From Chryseobacterium sp. PMSZPI (GTDB lineage: Bacteria; Bacteroidota; Bacteroidia; Flavobacteriales; Weeksellaceae), in NCBI RefSeq assembly GCF_002835665.1, contig NZ_PIZV01000039.1:1-46328 (forward strand): DNA of 46,328 nt, read 5' to 3'. Made by a program: the position numbers and the translations under genes. The notes below the pieces were generated by a model. That model was not told the DNA's origin. It did not search any database and saw nothing but the letters and a program-made list of their open reading frames with translations. This document shows, one piece after another, positions 34,914 through 43,596 of the stretch. Each line of letters begins with the position of its first letter. Position 1 is the first letter of the stretch.

Positions 34914-35582
34914 ATGAAAAGAAAAATTTATATCACTATAATCATGTGTCTGGGATTATTTTTGAATGCCCAGAAAGGAAAAGTAGGAATCAATACAGCA
35001 AATCCTACTGAAACACTTGATGTAAACGGGAAAACGTATACAAATGCTTTGTATCTTAGAAATCCGGGAGAACCTACAATGACGGGAGGTAGTTTTTTGG
35101 CAACTTCTCAGAATGCTATGCAATTGTATGATCCGACATTAGAAAGCAGTGGACTGTTTAATTATCTTAAACTAACCCTTACAGGTATATCCGGTACCGG
35201 AATTGCAGATTATGATACAAAAATAGATGCTAATAATTTCCTTGTAGTGCTTCACAACTATTCTTTTAAATTGAATGATGGAAGTACGAATGTTATGTTA
35301 GATTATGGAGATAATGGAGTGAATGACAACAAACAGGGATCTCCTGATGTCGCAGCATTCAAAAGTAATGGAACCTGGCATATAAAAGCAAGATTTACAG
35401 ACAGTAGGATTATAGCAGCTACTTCGGCAAATCCTACGAGAACTTATAATAATTTTACGGTAGATCTTTACTTGATGGCTTATAAAAGATTGATTACAAA
35501 ACAAAATATTAATGATATCAATGCCGATCTGGGAGGAACTGATGGCTCTGCGCAGACAATTAACAAACCATCGGGTTTTTAA
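34914..35582 (+). CDS. Secreted VGINT-family protein, third of three
   Basis: A 222-residue protein; signal peptide MKRKIYITIIMCLGLFLNA then KVGINTANPTETLDVNG. It shares DTKIDANNFLVVLHNYSFK and SNGTWHIKARF with the first two. The three diverge too much to be a recent duplication. The start overlaps an AAACACAA motif that begins within the stop of the previous gene. A perfect terminator follows 24 bp after the stop. Confidence 0.78.
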   Translation: MKRKIYITIIMCLGLFLNAQKGKVGINTANPTETLDVNGKTYTNALYLRNPGEPTMTGGSFLATSQNAMQLYDPTLESSGLFNYLKLTLTGISGTGIADYDTKIDANNFLVVLHNYSFKLNDGSTNVMLDYGDNGVNDNKQGSPDVAAFKSNGTWHIKARFTDSRIIAATSANPTRTYNNFTVDLYLMAYKRLITKQNINDINADLGGTDGSAQTINKPSGF

Positions 35583-35606
35583 AAATACTCTTTAATTATA
35601 AAAGAG

Positions 35607-35641
35607 AAAAGAGGACATTTACAATAAATGTCCTCTTTTTT
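35607..35641 (+). terminator. Terminator of the three-gene VGINT operon
   Basis: AAAAGAGGACATTTA (35607-35621) and TAAATGTCCTCTTTT (35625-35639) are perfect complements around CAA, followed by Ts. Confidence 0.92.
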
Positions 35642-35750
35642 GATTCATTATTGATGATATTGTAAATATTTTGCTGCTTTGTTGTATTGGGGTTGTATTC
35701 TGTGTTGTTTTTTCAAATGATTTTATAATTTTATATTGAATTATAACTTT

Positions 35751-37310
35751 ATGGAAAAATTTTTACTTTTTATATCATGGTTGTTGTTTACTACTACTTT
35801 CTGTTTTGGACAGAATAAAAAGGAATATGAACAATATATGAATATGGCTAATGAGCTGAAGTTTAAAGATTGGAAAAAAGCAGAACTTAATATACAGGAA
35901 GCTCGGAAGAAAGTTTCAGATAAAGATTTGGGTGATTTTTATATAGATGCAGCTAAAATATACAGCGATGTAAACTATTTTGATTTGGCCCTGGATTATT
36001 CTGCTAAAGCTCATCATTTGTTTGTGGACAAAGACGAAGAAAAAACGGCTAAGGTAGATGGAGTTTTCGCTTATGTCTATTCACAGCTTAATGATACGAA
36101 AAGAGCTATTGCTTATTATAAGAAACTTTTACGTTTTTATCAAAAGCAAAGAAAAGAGGAGGAAACCGTAAAATCATTGAATAATCTCGGAAACGCTTAT
36201 CTCGTACTTTCAAAACTGGATTCGTCACGCTATTATTTCGAGAAAGGATTGGCAACCTTTGAAACATATGAGAACCCTGTTTTAAAAGCTTTTGTATTTT
36301 CAAATTTTGGAAAGCTCAGTTTTATCGAAGGTAATGCTTCAAAAGCAGAGAACTATCTGGTAAAAGCAAAAGATATTTTAAAACAAAATAATATTGAGGA
36401 TAATAAATCCAATTATCAGGTTAATAATAATCTGGCTAATTTTTATATTGAAACACAAAACCCGGAAAAAGCATTGCTCTACGCCAGAAACCTTAAAGAC
36501 TATGTGGTTCCTAACGCTATCAGTTTTGATAATACTAATTATTTGAGGACTTTATATAAAGCATATCAACTTAATAAAGACTATAAACTTTCTACTGAAA
36601 CTTTTAAAAAATATGATTCAATACGAGAGTTGTTGAATGTTGAGGAAAAAGCGGTAAACGTGGAAAGAGTCAAAGTGCAACATGATTATGAATTGCAAAA
36701 AAGGTTGTATAAAATAGAACAAAGCAGAAAGAATACACTTTATATTGTAATGGTGATTGTTCTTTTGTTAGTTATTATCATTTGTATTTTATGGCTAATC
36801 AATTTCAGAAATAAAACAGAGAAACTTCGTCTTGAGAAAAAGCTTATTGAAAACAGAGAAAAACAATTGGAAATAGACAATCAAATGAAAGAGAAAATGC
36901 TTGTCTATAAATCTATGGAGCAATCCAAGATTGAAGAAATTTTTAAGTCCATTCTTGAACAAATAAATGTTTTGAAATCTAAACTCGGGCATCATGAAAT
37001 GAATGAGGTTTCAAAAATTATTAATGAGATTAAGTTGAATACCAAGAACGACTCGTGGGGAGATTTTGAATATCACTTCCTGAATATTCATGAATCGTTT
37101 TATGAAAGTTTAGATACTAGACATCCCGGGCTGACAAATTATGATAAAAGGCTTGCGGCCATGCTGAAGTTAAAACTATCAACAAAAGAAATATCCAATC
37201 TATTGAATGTAACCCCTAAAACAATAGAAAATTCCAGAACCAGATTGAGGAAGAAAATGAATTTAACCAATACTAAGGAAGATTTGGCTCATTATTTAAA
37301 TGATTTATAA
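35751..37310 (+). CDS. Trans-envelope TPR sensor with cytoplasmic LuxR-like HTH domain (second copy)
   Basis: The ATG at 35751 (not the TTG at 35736) gives signal peptide MEKFLLFISWLLFTTTFCFG; about 519 residues. TPR-like repeats to about 300 (KRAIAYYKKLL, LNNLGNAYLVLSKLDSSRYY, FGKLSFIEGNASKAENYL), one membrane helix at about 329-351, a long charged coiled coil, and an HTH at the end (KRLAAMLKLKLSTKEISNLL, VTPKTIENSRTRLRKKM). Same design as the protein at 10175. Both sit beside VGINT genes, so I infer control of the neighbouring surface genes by an envelope signal. No kinase or receiver domain is present. Confidence 0.82.
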   Translation: MEKFLLFISWLLFTTTFCFGQNKKEYEQYMNMANELKFKDWKKAELNIQEARKKVSDKDLGDFYIDAAKIYSDVNYFDLALDYSAKAHHLFVDKDEEKTAKVDGVFAYVYSQLNDTKRAIAYYKKLLRFYQKQRKEEETVKSLNNLGNAYLVLSKLDSSRYYFEKGLATFETYENPVLKAFVFSNFGKLSFIEGNASKAENYLVKAKDILKQNNIEDNKSNYQVNNNLANFYIETQNPEKALLYARNLKDYVVPNAISFDNTNYLRTLYKAYQLNKDYKLSTETFKKYDSIRELLNVEEKAVNVERVKVQHDYELQKRLYKIEQSRKNTLYIVMVIVLLLVIIICILWLINFRNKTEKLRLEKKLIENREKQLEIDNQMKEKMLVYKSMEQSKIEEIFKSILEQINVLKSKLGHHEMNEVSKIINEIKLNTKNDSWGDFEYHFLNIHESFYESLDTRHPGLTNYDKRLAAMLKLKLSTKEISNLLNVTPKTIENSRTRLRKKMNLTNTKEDLAHYLNDL

Positions 37311-37454
37311 TTTATTGTATATCATTAGTTTAATTTAAAGTGTGTGGAAAAAGTGTGGTGGATTTTATAAGGTAGGTGGTAATTGTGTGGGCTATTTTGA
37401 ATATGATTGATGAGCATTGTATTCCTTTGTTTCATACTTAAAAACAATACCACT

Positions 37455-39086
37455 ATGAGAAAATTACTTACTCTTTTTATTATTTCATTGATGAGTTTCT
37501 TAGGAAAAGCACAATGGAATCCTGTACTGAATGAAAATCTTATGATAACCAATCCGGGAGGAGCCTCTTTCTCGGCAACTACAAATGATGGGAAAACTTA
37601 TATAGGATATTGGAAAAGTGTACCGGCTCCAACAAACTTTGAATTATGGCTTCAGATTCTGGATCAAAACGGAAATAAGATTCTGCCTGGGAATGGAACT
37701 ATGATTAGCAATCAGATTCCAATGGGAACCTATACTGTTTTTGAAAAAACAGCAGTAGACTCATCGAATAATCTTTACATTGGCGTTACCGGAACAGCAT
37801 CAGGAACGCCGGGATATGTTTTTAAAATCACACCACAAGGGACTTCAGTCTGGCCAAATGGGATTAGTTTAGGAGAAGCTTATCTTCCAACGATTCTTCC
37901 ATTGTCTAATGGTAGTCTCTTAGTCGCATATTGGCCCTCAAGTCAAAAATACACTAAGGTGCAAATGTTTGATGCTACAGGCCAGCCGGTATGGTCGACG
38001 CCGGTTCAGATTATGTCTGACGATATTACTAAAAATACAATTCCTTCTGATCTTTTTGAATTATCTAACAGTAATGCATGTGAAATCATTTTTCATAAGC
38101 AACCGTCTTTTGGTACAACCAGCTATTTGTTTGCTCAAAAAATTAATTTGAAAAATGGAAGTACTGTCTGGAACGCTCCTGTACAGATTGCTTCTAAAAC
38201 CACAGCATATAATGCAAAATATCAGGGCGTAGTGGATGGAGAAGTGGTTTATTATGGATATAGTAGTGGACAAGGGGGAAGATTTGATGGATATCTTCAG
38301 AGAATCAACGCGGACGGGACTCTTCCTTGGGGAATAGGCGGCGTTGATTTTGATACCAACCAGACTTATTTCGAAAAAGATATGAAAATAGCTTTTAGTC
38401 CGGGGTCTCCTTATATATGGTCTATTTCTAATTATAGCTCTTCTTCACAAGGGCAGAATGGGGAGTTTGTACAGAAATTTGATAAAAATACAGGAAGCCG
38501 CCTTCTGACAGATCATGGTAAGCAAGTATTTCCGATCGATGATATTTCAATGTTTCACTATAGCGATATGTACCTTGTGAATGATAGCCCATTCTTTGTG
38601 GTACAGAAAAAAGAAGGAACATCTCCTCTTACTGTTTCATTAAATGCTGTATTGTTAAATAGTAATGGTGATTTTGCATGGCCACAAAATTATCTTCCGG
38701 TTGCGACTTTTGTAGCGTCTAAATCATATGCTAATGTGTTAAAACCAATCAATGGGCAGAGTGTTGTTGTCTTTCAGGAAAAGAAAGCAATGGACAATGC
38801 CTCTACTATATATGCACAGAATCTGATTTTACCTAATAATATGTTGGCTACTCACGAAACTCCGGGAAAAAATTTTTCAATTAAAATTTATCCAAATCCG
38901 GCAACAGATGTAATCCATATTGATGGTGTGAGAGACCAGGAGTTTTATATTTATAATGCTGCAGGCCAATTTGTAAAAACTGGAACAATGACGCAAGGTA
39001 AAATAGAAGTGAGAGAATTGATAAAAGGGCAATATATTTTAAAGCTAAAAGAAAAAGAAGAAGGAGTGAAATTTATCAAAAAATAA
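37455..39086 (+). CDS. Secreted T9SS type A protein, unknown function
   Basis: The frame opens at 37407 but the ATG at 37455 gives signal peptide MRKLLTLFIISLMSFLGKA; 543 residues. The body has repeated beta-propeller-like units: WLQILDQNGNKILPGNGTMI, VFKITPQGTSVWPNGISL, VQMFDATGQPVWSTPVQI and LQRINADGTLPWGIGG. Each has the D/N-x-x-G-x-x-x-W pattern. The last 75 residues (IKIYPNPATDVIHIDG, FYIYNAAGQFVKTG, KGQYILKL, VKFIKK) form a type A T9SS sorting domain, so the protein goes to the cell surface or medium. Confidence 0.85.
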   Translation: MRKLLTLFIISLMSFLGKAQWNPVLNENLMITNPGGASFSATTNDGKTYIGYWKSVPAPTNFELWLQILDQNGNKILPGNGTMISNQIPMGTYTVFEKTAVDSSNNLYIGVTGTASGTPGYVFKITPQGTSVWPNGISLGEAYLPTILPLSNGSLLVAYWPSSQKYTKVQMFDATGQPVWSTPVQIMSDDITKNTIPSDLFELSNSNACEIIFHKQPSFGTTSYLFAQKINLKNGSTVWNAPVQIASKTTAYNAKYQGVVDGEVVYYGYSSGQGGRFDGYLQRINADGTLPWGIGGVDFDTNQTYFEKDMKIAFSPGSPYIWSISNYSSSSQGQNGEFVQKFDKNTGSRLLTDHGKQVFPIDDISMFHYSDMYLVNDSPFFVVQKKEGTSPLTVSLNAVLLNSNGDFAWPQNYLPVATFVASKSYANVLKPINGQSVVVFQEKKAMDNASTIYAQNLILPNNMLATHETPGKNFSIKIYPNPATDVIHIDGVRDQEFYIYNAAGQFVKTGTMTQGKIEVRELIKGQYILKLKEKEEGVKFIKK

Positions 39087-39123
39087 CTGAGGTGAACATA
39101 GAAAGTAAAAGTGAAGTAAAGAT

Positions 39124-39156
39124 AGAGGAGAGCAATATTGGCTCTTCTTTATTTTT
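39124..39156 (+). terminator. Terminator before the rplK promoter
   Basis: AGAGGAGAGC (39124-39133) pairs with GCTCTTCTTT (39141-39150) with two G-U pairs, then ATTTTTTA. Confidence 0.75.
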
Positions 39157-39257
39157 TAATGGCTCAGAATAAAGAAACATGAAGATCAAAAATATGATAC
39201 TTCTGATAAAAAAATACAAATACAAAAATTAAACTTTTTAAAAATCAGCAATATCCG

Positions 39258-39288
39258 TTTGCTATTTCAAAAATATTTTATACTTTTG
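39258..39288 (+). promoter_or_regulatory. Promoter of the rplKAJL operon
   Basis: TTTG (39258-39261), 19-bp spacer, TACTTTTG (39281-39288): exact Bacteroidetes consensus, nearly identical to the rpsU promoter. Confidence 0.85.
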
Positions 39289-39299
39289 CAGTCCAAAAA

Positions 39300-39332
39300 G
39301 TAGGTTTATCATAGGTGAGTACGATAACCTAC
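39300..39332 (+). promoter_or_regulatory. Leader hairpin before rplK, possible L1 autoregulation site
   Basis: GTAGGTTTATC (39300-39310) pairs with GATAACCTAC (39323-39332) with one bulge and a 12-nt loop, about 12 nt after the predicted transcription start. In many bacteria ribosomal protein L1 represses the rplK-rplA mRNA through a leader structure. That this hairpin has that role is a guess from position. Confidence 0.5.
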
Positions 39333-39385
39333 TGAATAATAAATGCTTCCAAACTCATTAATTATTCAAATTTAAAAAACAAACA

Positions 39386-39832
39386 ATGGCTAAGAAAGTC
39401 TTTAAAATGGTAAAGCTTCAGGTGAAAGGTGGCGCAGCTAACCCTTCTCCACCAGTAGGTCCAGCATTGGGTTCTGCAGGTGTGAACATCATGGAGTTTT
39501 GTAAGCAATTTAACGGAAGAACCCAAGATAAGCCAGGGCAAGTTTTACCTGTAGTAATTACAGTATACGAAGACAAATCTTTTGAATTCGTTATTAAAAC
39601 TCCACCTGCAGCGATCCAATTAATGGATGCAGCTAAAATCAAGGGAGGTTCTGGTGAACCAAACAGAAACAAAGTAGGTTCTGTAACTTGGGAACAAGTA
39701 AAGAAAATCGCTGAAGATAAAATGGCGGATCTTAACTGTTTTACAATGGATTCTGCTGTTTCTATGGTAGCAGGTACTGCTAGATCTATGGGATTAAGAG
39801 TAACAGGAACTAAACCAACTTTTAACGCTTAA
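39386..39832 (+). CDS. rplK: 50S ribosomal protein L11
   Basis: A 148-residue protein of the GTPase-associated centre. Begins [20 protein letters not shown] and has the conserved [20 protein letters not shown] and the C-terminal [10 protein letters not shown] signature. First gene of rplKAJL. Codon choice is restricted as in tuf. Confidence 0.98.
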   Translation: MAKKVFKMVKLQVKGGAANPSPPVGPALGSAGVNIMEFCKQFNGRTQDKPGQVLPVVITVYEDKSFEFVIKTPPAAIQLMDAAKIKGGSGEPNRNKVGSVTWEQVKKIAEDKMADLNCFTMDSAVSMVAGTARSMGLRVTGTKPTFNA

Positions 39833-39846
39833 TACTTAAAGAAGAA

Positions 39847-40539
39847 ATGGCAAAATTAACTAAAAAGCAAAAGGAAGCTTTAAGCAAAGTAGAAAAAGGA
39901 AGAATCTATAACCTTGAAGAAGGTTCAGCTCTTGTAAAAGAAGTGAACACTACAAAGTTTGATGCTTCAGTAGATATCGCTGTAAGATTAGGTGTAGACC
40001 CAAGAAAAGCAAACCAAATGGTAAGAGGTGTTGTATCTCTTCCTCACGGTACTGGTAAAGATGTTAAAGTTTTGGCTTTAGTAACTCCAGATAAAGAAGC
40101 AGAAGCTAAAGCTGCTGGTGCTGACTATGTAGGTCTTGACGAATATTTACAAAAAATCAAAGAAGGTTGGACAGATGTTGACGTTATCGTTACTATGCCA
40201 GCTGTAATGGGTAAATTAGGTCCATTAGGTAGAGTATTAGGTCCAAGAGGTCTAATGCCAAACCCTAAATCAGGAACTGTAACTATGGAAATTGGTAAAG
40301 CAGTAACTGAAGTAAAGGCAGGTAAAATTGATTTCAAAGTAGATAAGTATGGTATCATCCATGCTGGTATCGGTAAAGTATCTTTCGATGCTGCTAAGAT
40401 CAAAGAAAATGCTCAGGAATTAATCCAGACATTGATCAAAATGAAACCAACTGCTGCTAAAGGAACTTATGTGAAGTCTATCTATTTGTCTTCTACAATG
40501 AGCCCGGGTATTGCAATCGATACTAAATCTGTTAACTAA
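39847..40539 (+). CDS. rplA: 50S ribosomal protein L1
   Basis: A 230-residue protein of the L1 stalk. Shows [20 protein letters not shown], the signature [20 protein letters not shown], and [18 protein letters not shown]. Lies 14 bp after rplK. It is also an expected mRNA-binding autoregulator of this operon. Confidence 0.98.
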   Translation: MAKLTKKQKEALSKVEKGRIYNLEEGSALVKEVNTTKFDASVDIAVRLGVDPRKANQMVRGVVSLPHGTGKDVKVLALVTPDKEAEAKAAGADYVGLDEYLQKIKEGWTDVDVIVTMPAVMGKLGPLGRVLGPRGLMPNPKSGTVTMEIGKAVTEVKAGKIDFKVDKYGIIHAGIGKVSFDAAKIKENAQELIQTLIKMKPTAAKGTYVKSIYLSSTMSPGIAIDTKSVN

Positions 40540-40557
40540 TATTAAATCCTTAAGACA

Positions 40558-41145
40558 ATGACAAAAGACCAAAAAGTTGTAGCGATACAAGAGATCAAAG
40601 ATTTGCTTCAGGATGCAAAAGTAGTATACGTAGCAGATCTAGAAGGTTTGAACGCTGCTAAATCTTCTGATTTCAGAAGACAAGCTTTCAAGCAAAATAT
40701 CAAAGTAAAAGTAGTAAAAAATACACTTTTACAAAAAGCAATGGAGCAAATCGAAGGAGTAGATTACTCTGAGATGTTTGTATCTTTCAAAGGAAACTCA
40801 GCTTTAATGATTTCTGAGACAGCAAACGCTCCTGCAAAATTAATCCAAGGATTCAGAAAGAAAGAAGAAAAGCCAGCTTTGAAGTCTGCTTTTGTTCAAG
40901 AAACTTTCTATGTTGGTGACAACAACCTAGACATGTTGGCTAACATCAAGTCTAGAGAAGAAATGATCGGTGAAATCATCGGATTACTTCAGTCTCCAAT
41001 CCAGAGAGTTGTTTCTGCTCTTCAAAACAAACCTGAAACTGTAGAAGCTAAAGCTGAAGAAGCTGCTCCTGTAGTAGAAGAAACTCCTGCTGCTGAAGCT
41101 CCAGAAGCTGCTGCAGATAGCACTGAAGAAACAAGTGCTGAATAA
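40558..41145 (+). CDS. rplJ: 50S ribosomal protein L10
   Basis: A 195-residue protein that anchors L7/L12 to the ribosome. Core features: VVYVADLEGLNAAKSSDFRR, VKVVKNTLLQKAMEQ, and the L7/L12-binding helix near 130-160. The last 35 residues are an Ala/Glu-rich acidic tail absent from many L10 proteins, which makes it longer than the usual 165-175. Confidence 0.97.
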   Translation: MTKDQKVVAIQEIKDLLQDAKVVYVADLEGLNAAKSSDFRRQAFKQNIKVKVVKNTLLQKAMEQIEGVDYSEMFVSFKGNSALMISETANAPAKLIQGFRKKEEKPALKSAFVQETFYVGDNNLDMLANIKSREEMIGEIIGLLQSPIQRVVSALQNKPETVEAKAEEAAPVVEETPAAEAPEAAADSTEETSAE

Positions 41146-41191
41146 TTACACTCAAAAAATTAAATAAATAATCAACAAAAACATTACAACA

Positions 41192-41560
41192 ATGTCAGAT
41201 TTAAAAAATTTAGCTGAAACGCTAGTAAACCTAACTGTAAAAGACGTAAACGAATTAGCTGCTATCCTTAAGGATGAGTACGGAATTGAGCCAGCTGCTG
41301 CTGCTGTAGTAGTTGCAGGTGGAGCTGCAGGTGATGCTGCTGAAGAAAAGACTGAATTCGATGTAATTCTTAAGTCTGCAGGTGCTTCTAAATTAGCTAT
41401 CGTTAAATTAGTAAAAGATTTAACTGGTGCTGGTCTTAAAGAAGCTAAAGATATCGTAGACGGTGCTCCAGCTCCAATCAAAACTGGTGTATCTAAAGAC
41501 GAAGCTGAAGCTCTTAAGAAGCAATTAGAAGAAGCTGGTGCTGAAGTAGAATTGAAATAA
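41192..41560 (+). CDS. rplL: 50S ribosomal protein L7/L12
   Basis: A 122-residue stalk protein. N-terminal dimerisation domain ([20 protein letters not shown]), an Ala/Gly-rich hinge ([14 protein letters not shown]) and the globular domain that recruits translation GTPases ([33 protein letters not shown]). Followed by a strong terminator. Confidence 0.98.
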   Translation: MSDLKNLAETLVNLTVKDVNELAAILKDEYGIEPAAAAVVVAGGAAGDAAEEKTEFDVILKSAGASKLAIVKLVKDLTGAGLKEAKDIVDGAPAPIKTGVSKDEAEALKKQLEEAGAEVELK

Positions 41561-41584
41561 TTTCAATTTTATTATACATATAAG

Positions 41585-41612
41585 AGCCCGGGCATTTGCC
41601 CGGGCTTTTTTT
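41585..41612 (+). terminator. Strong terminator after rplL
   Basis: AGCCCGGGCA (41585-41594) and TGCCCGGGCT (41597-41606) are perfect G/C-rich complements followed by seven Ts. It isolates rplKAJL from what follows. Confidence 0.95.
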
Positions 41613-41780
41613 ATTGTAAATAATTATAAATCTTATGTTTAATAGATAAATGTATTAGAATATTATTGCATTTATTTTGTAAATATTTTTTTATTATTGA
41701 TTATTTTTTTTATTTGACTGTATTTTATTAAATTTTATCTATTGTTTTGTTGTTTTTAGTATATTTTTATCTGTAAAATA

Positions 41781-41809
41781 TTGTTTTAATTAAAATATTA
41801 TTATATTTG
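41781..41809 (+). promoter_or_regulatory. Promoter after rplL
   Basis: TTG (41781-41783), 18-bp spacer, TATATTTG (41802-41809), a good consensus. The 170 bp before it are extremely A/T-rich. The last bases of the -7 element overlap the TTG of the open frame at 41807. Confidence 0.65.
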
Positions 41810-42316
41810 TATGAAAGAACACAACACAATTTGGATAGAAATTATTTTCTTTCTTACAACCATAGCATAGTTTTTCTGCTATCATTATTGGCTGTAGGAT
41901 TAAGCACTAGGTTTGTATTTGAGGCAATGAATAAGCTTGAATTATCTTATTGCGTCGATATACATACTCATGACCTGGATCACTCTTTACTAGATTCTAC
42001 ATCCAAGGTCTCAAATAATAAAAAAAATTGCATCGGATTGGATATTCATCACCACCATGATAGGTTAAGATGTATATTAGATAGCGAATTTTCTCAAAAT
42101 AATTCTCCTGCAATTGAGGATATTGATTTTTTTCTAACTTCTTTAAAAGATATAAGGTCTGCCATCCTTTGGGAAAAGTGGATGTATCTTCCATTGAATA
42201 ATAAGGACGAAATTGTTTATTGGAAAGAGAATGGAAAAATTAATATCAATTCTTATAGTCTTATTGATGGCTTTAAGTTTATCATTAAAATTCCTGATAA
42301 ACTAGAGAACTTCTAG
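41807..42316 (+). CDS. Putative small membrane protein with His-rich segment; start uncertain, possibly frameshifted
   Basis: The frame opens with a TTG inside a promoter element, so that start is unlikely. An ATG at 41811 in another frame reads MKEHNTIWIEIIFFLTTIA and stops at once. Joined to IVFLLSLLAVGLSTRFVFEA of the long frame it would make one good membrane helix, hinting at a one-base indel. The remaining 130 residues include YCVDIHTHDLDHSL and GLDIHHHHDRLRC, a His/Asp cluster that might bind metal, and a hydrophilic C-terminus. No family is recognised. A later in-frame ATG (near 41927) would give a shorter soluble protein. It precedes the VGINT gene at 42430. Confidence 0.45.
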   Translation: MYERTQHNLDRNYFLSYNHSIVFLLSLLAVGLSTRFVFEAMNKLELSYCVDIHTHDLDHSLLDSTSKVSNNKKNCIGLDIHHHHDRLRCILDSEFSQNNSPAIEDIDFFLTSLKDIRSAILWEKWMYLPLNNKDEIVYWKENGKININSYSLIDGFKFIIKIPDKLENF

Positions 42317-42429
42317 TATATTTCTTTGATTTTTTACTTTACTAGTTTCATTGATTTTATCGATGGAAAACAAGAGAAATGTCCATTTTCTAAACACACA
42401 CACAAAAAAAACAACAAATATCATTACAA

Positions 42430-43560
42430 ATGAAAAACAAATTATTCGCAATCTCACTTTTATCGGTGAGTGTATCAATCTATGCACAGGTTGGGATCAA
42501 TATTTCACAACCTAATGCTAGTCTGGATGTAGTAGGCTTCCCATCAGACAATACCAAACTTGATGGGGTTATTGCACCAAGGCTTACGGGAATACAATTA
42601 AAAGCTAAAAATTATACGACGGCTCAAACCGGAGCAATAGTATATGTGACGGCAGCAGAAACAGCTCCTGCCGGACAAACTGTAGATGTTATAACACCTG
42701 GTTACTATTATTTTGATGGTATGAAATGGGGAAATTTAAATGCAGACTGGCGTACAGTAGGGAATAGTGGTACAGTAGCTACATCGTCAGCATTAGGAAC
42801 AGATATTTCCAGCGGAAACTATTTGGGGACAAGTGATGGGCAGAACCTGGTATTGGCTACCCAAAAAAATGTAAAAGGCATACTTGATGTAAACGGAACA
42901 CTACAAGGTGGGAATTCCAATAATACAACGGGGTCTTATGCTGCTTTTGCTTGGGGATCAAATAACACAGTGAATGCAATATCATCAAATGTTGCTATCG
43001 GAAGAAATAATACAGCCACGGCAAATGCCGCTAATTTTCCGGCTGTAGCCATTGGAGCTAATAACTCAGCAACCAATGGAGCGAAAATTATCGGAAATTC
43101 TAATACTGCAACAGGAGCTAACCACCTTGTATTTGGAAATTTAAATACTATTACGGGTATAACAGGCCTTACCTTAGGAAATAACCATACAAATAAAGGA
43201 GGAATTGCTATTGGTAGTGGTAATACCGTAGAGGTAAATAGTATTGCACTGGGATCGGCAAGTTCAGCCATAGGGGGGCAGTCTATGGTGATTGGTTTTA
43301 CAGGATCATCAGGGGCCGGCCAATCGGTATACGCTAATAAATCACACGCTTTTTTTAACATATCGAACGGAACAGATACCATTGTAGGAATTAATATGAT
43401 CCCTACAGCCGATACTGCAACAGGAGCGGCTCTTCAACTGAAAGGTATTGCAACATCGGGAACAGCCTGTTCGAGTAAAGAAGAAGGAGCGATTCGCTAT
43501 AATTCTACAGCTAAAGTACATGAAGGCTGTAATGGAACCTCCTGGAGAGCTTTATATTAA
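42430..43560 (+). CDS. Secreted VGINT-family protein with YadA-like head repeats
   Basis: A 376-residue protein; signal peptide MKNKLFAISLLSVSVSIYA then QVGINISQPNASLDVVG. Residues 30-115 resemble the 8194 protein (GVIAPRLTGIQLKAK, YYYFDGMKWG). Next comes WRTVGNSGTVATSSALGTDI and NYLGTSDGQNLVLAT, a motif of Bacteroidetes fibre-like proteins. From about 170 to 280 there are head repeats of the trimeric-autotransporter type (NVAIGRNNTATANAA, AVAIGANNSATNGA, GIAIGSGNTVEV, SIALGSASSAIGG). The C-terminus EEGAIRYNSTAKVHEGCNGT ends in SWRALY, as in phage tail fibres. Probably a trimeric surface fibre. No T9SS sorting domain is visible. Confidence 0.82.
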   Translation: MKNKLFAISLLSVSVSIYAQVGINISQPNASLDVVGFPSDNTKLDGVIAPRLTGIQLKAKNYTTAQTGAIVYVTAAETAPAGQTVDVITPGYYYFDGMKWGNLNADWRTVGNSGTVATSSALGTDISSGNYLGTSDGQNLVLATQKNVKGILDVNGTLQGGNSNNTTGSYAAFAWGSNNTVNAISSNVAIGRNNTATANAANFPAVAIGANNSATNGAKIIGNSNTATGANHLVFGNLNTITGITGLTLGNNHTNKGGIAIGSGNTVEVNSIALGSASSAIGGQSMVIGFTGSSGAGQSVYANKSHAFFNISNGTDTIVGINMIPTADTATGAALQLKGIATSGTACSSKEEGAIRYNSTAKVHEGCNGTSWRALY

Positions 43561-43596
43561 CTCAAACATAAACACAAACCAATAAAAATAAAAAAA

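Noticed and set aside
41192..41481. Minus-strand open frames over rplL, rplA, rplK and tuf
   Set aside because: They arise from the biased codon use of highly expressed genes read backwards.
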